A stretch of 19,194 nt of DNA from Candidatus Nealsonbacteria bacterium RBG_13_42_11. GTDB lineage: Bacteria > Patescibacteriota > Minisyncoccia > Minisyncoccales > RBG-13-42-11. The notes under the pieces are model-generated. The model searched no databases and had not been told where the DNA came from. It worked only from the letters and a program-made list of their open reading frames with translations. Position 1 is the stretch's first letter. Each line of letters opens with the position of its first letter. The position numbers and the translations under genes are program-made. The stretch is taken from the NCBI GenBank assembly GCA_001821455.1, contig MHLY01000007.1, positions 146,733 through 165,926 on the forward strand, given 5' to 3'. Positions 17,913 through 19,194 of this stretch are shown here, piece after piece.

Positions 17913-19193
17913 TTACTTTAGAAAACTCCTTATCAATTCTTCAGCTTCCTTGTAGTTTTTAATCCAATGTATTCTTCTATCTTTCTTAAACCAATTCATC
18001 TGTCTTTTTGCGAAATGTTCTACTTCTTTTTGCAGCTTTTCAATCATTTCTGGATAAGTTAATTTTTTCTGGCAATATAAAGCAATATAGCGGTATTCCA
18101 AGCCGAATTCCTCCAATCTTTTCCAAGACACTCCTGATTTATGGAGTTTTTTTATTTCATCTATCATGCCTTGTTTCAGCCGTTTTAAAAGCCGTTTTTC
18201 TATCAGTTTTTTCAATTCCTCCTTTCTTTTTTTAATTCCGATTATTAAAACCGGATAGGGTAGAGGAATTTTCTTAAAAGCGGGGATGGGTTTTTTGCTT
18301 TTTAATACAATTTCAATTGCCCGGATGAGCCGTCGGGGATTATATCTGTCAATGTTTTTTGCTCTTTGCGGGTCCAATTTTTTCAACATTTTAAAAAGTT
18401 GCTTAATGCTTTTTTTCTCCAACTTTTCCCTTAATTTCCAGTCAGGTTTCACTTCCGGAATTATTATTCCGTCAATTAAGGCCTGAATATAAAAACCGGT
18501 TCCGCCACAGATAATCGGCACTTTATTTTTTTTAAAGATTTTATTCATTGCTTTCAAAGCTAAATTTCTGTATCGGACAACGTCAAATCTTTTTTTAGGA
18601 GAGACTACATCCAAAAGATAATGGGGGACGTCTTTCATCTCTTTTTTGGTTATTTTCCCTGTTCCAATATCCATTCCTTTGTATACCTGCCTTGAATCAG
18701 CCGAAATGACCTCGCCGGCAACTTTTTTAGCCAATTGGACCGCCAAATCGGACTTGCCCGACGCTGTCGGTCCTAAAACAACGATTAATTTCCTGTTTTT
18801 AATTTCTTTTTTCTCTTTTAATTTTTTCAGGATAAATTTATTTAATATTTTCCACCTTCTTTCTTTTTCTTGGCGGGGAACGTTGTCTTCCATTTTGGCG
18901 GCTGCGGTTCCCGGCCTTGAGGAGAATTTTGAGATATAAGCCATGTCAAAATCCATTTCTTTGAACAGTTTTACCGTATTTTCAAATTGTGTCTTGGTTT
19001 CTCCCGGGAAACCGACGATAACATCGGTTGACAGATTGATATCGGGAATGTTTTCACGGATTTTTTTAACCAGGTTCTTGTATTTTCCAGCCGTATACGG
19101 CCGGTTCATCGCCTTCAGAATTTTATTGTCGCCCGACTGAACGGGCAGGTTTAAATAATGCGCCATCTTTTCGGATTTTGCCATAACTTCAAT
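17913..19193 (-). CDS. MiaB-MiaA fusion: radical-SAM methylthiotransferase C-terminal part joined to tRNA dimethylallyltransferase (5' end outside window)
   Basis: The frame is open beyond the window's right edge. Counting from the first Met in view (19184), residues 11-115 match the C-terminal half of the MiaB radical-SAM domain: LNLPVQSGDNKILKAMNRPYT, STDVIVGFPGET and SRPGTAAAKMEDNVP (first motif 21 long, here read as LNLPVQSG and ILKAMNRPYT). The usual TRAM domain is absent; after a Lys-rich linker (about 116-131) a whole MiaA follows: VVLGPTASGKSDLA, ISADSRQVYKGMDIGTG, ICGGTGFYIQALIDG, NPRRLIRAIEI and FAKRQMNWF. MiaA adds the isopentenyl group to A37 and MiaB then adds methylthio to give ms2i6A37. 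No in-frame ATG, GTG or TTG lies in the linker, so a real fusion is favoured over two genes. The methylthiotransferase could in principle be MtaB-type. Confidence 0.9.
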   Translation of the reverse strand: MEVMAKSEKMAHYLNLPVQSGDNKILKAMNRPYTAGKYKNLVKKIRENIPDINLSTDVIVGFPGETKTQFENTVKLFKEMDFDMAYISKFSSRPGTAAAKMEDNVPRQEKERRWKILNKFILKKLKEKKEIKNRKLIVVLGPTASGKSDLAVQLAKKVAGEVISADSRQVYKGMDIGTGKITKKEMKDVPHYLLDVVSPKKRFDVVRYRNLALKAMNKIFKKNKVPIICGGTGFYIQALIDGIIIPEVKPDWKLREKLEKKSIKQLFKMLKKLDPQRAKNIDRYNPRRLIRAIEIVLKSKKPIPAFKKIPLPYPVLIIGIKKRKEELKKLIEKRLLKRLKQGMIDEIKKLHKSGVSWKRLEEFGLEYRYIALYCQKKLTYPEMIEKLQKEVEHFAKRQMNWFKKDRRIHWIKNYKEAEELIRSFLK

Positions 19194-19194
19194 T

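Noticed and set aside
18794..18890. A separate start for miaA in the linker
   Set aside because: No ATG, GTG or TTG occurs in frame between the MiaB part and the MiaA P-loop, and there is no stop codon.
1..19194. CRISPR array, insertion sequence, prophage or UGA recoding
   Set aside because: No spaced repeats, transposase or phage genes were found. TGA ends pheT and the 3632 gene at sensible places, so the standard bacterial code fits.

Overview
This AT-rich window (roughly 40% GC by eye) carries densely packed housekeeping genes. It looks like a genome-reduced bacterium of the Candidate Phyla Radiation (Patescibacteria), most likely Parcubacteria-like; that placement is inference. Supporting traits are very short intergenic gaps, many genes without a clear Shine-Dalgarno, tRNAs without an encoded CCA, a Gln/Asn-tRNA amidotransferase (GatCAB), ThyX rather than ThyA, a PheT without its usual N-terminal OB fold, rplK not followed by rplA, and heptamer-phased micro-repeats. 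TAG, TAA and TGA all end genes, so I see no sign of UGA recoding.

Layout, left to right. (1) 1-2547 (+): 3' end of mreB, then gatC, gatA and a membrane-anchored protein with an HEPN-like R-N-x3-H motif. (2) 2553-2896: a three-tRNA transcription unit (initiator Met with unusual bases, a second CAT tRNA that is probably elongator Met, and Asp) with its own promoter and a strong terminator. (3) 2903-3454: a stand-alone small lipoprotein gene with a near-consensus promoter and three successive hairpins after it. (4) 3462-4484: a small basic hypothetical gene overlapping pyrE, then a terminator. (5) 4511-9557: pheS-pheT-gyrB. (6) 9503-13086: secE-nusG-rplK running directly into a thymidylate module (dCMP deaminase, P-loop kinase, tmk, thyX). 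(7) 13091-17425: glyA-folD-deoC-gatB. (8) 17408-17909: a small hypothetical gene, a 36-codon ORF whose start resembles it, and a hairpin-rich tail. (9) 17913-19194 (-): a gene in which the C-terminal part of MiaB runs in frame into a complete MiaA; its 5' end lies outside the window.

How the genes fit together. dCMP deaminase makes dUMP, ThyX methylates it using methylene-THF supplied by GlyA (and possibly FolD), and Tmk phosphorylates dTMP. DeoC handles deoxyribose-5-phosphate. GatC/GatA and GatB lie in separate transcription units but form one enzyme. The miaB-miaA gene joins two successive steps of ms2i6A37 tRNA modification.

Most noteworthy: the MiaB-MiaA fusion that replaces the TRAM domain; the initiator tRNA with C33 and an altered elbow; the HEPN-like membrane protein; a Walker A Lys-to-Gln change in Tmk; 7-bp-phased repeats at several sites including inside gatA and pheS; and the small-ORF/structured-RNA locus at 17467-17909. 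I see no CRISPR array, IS element, prophage or replication origin.
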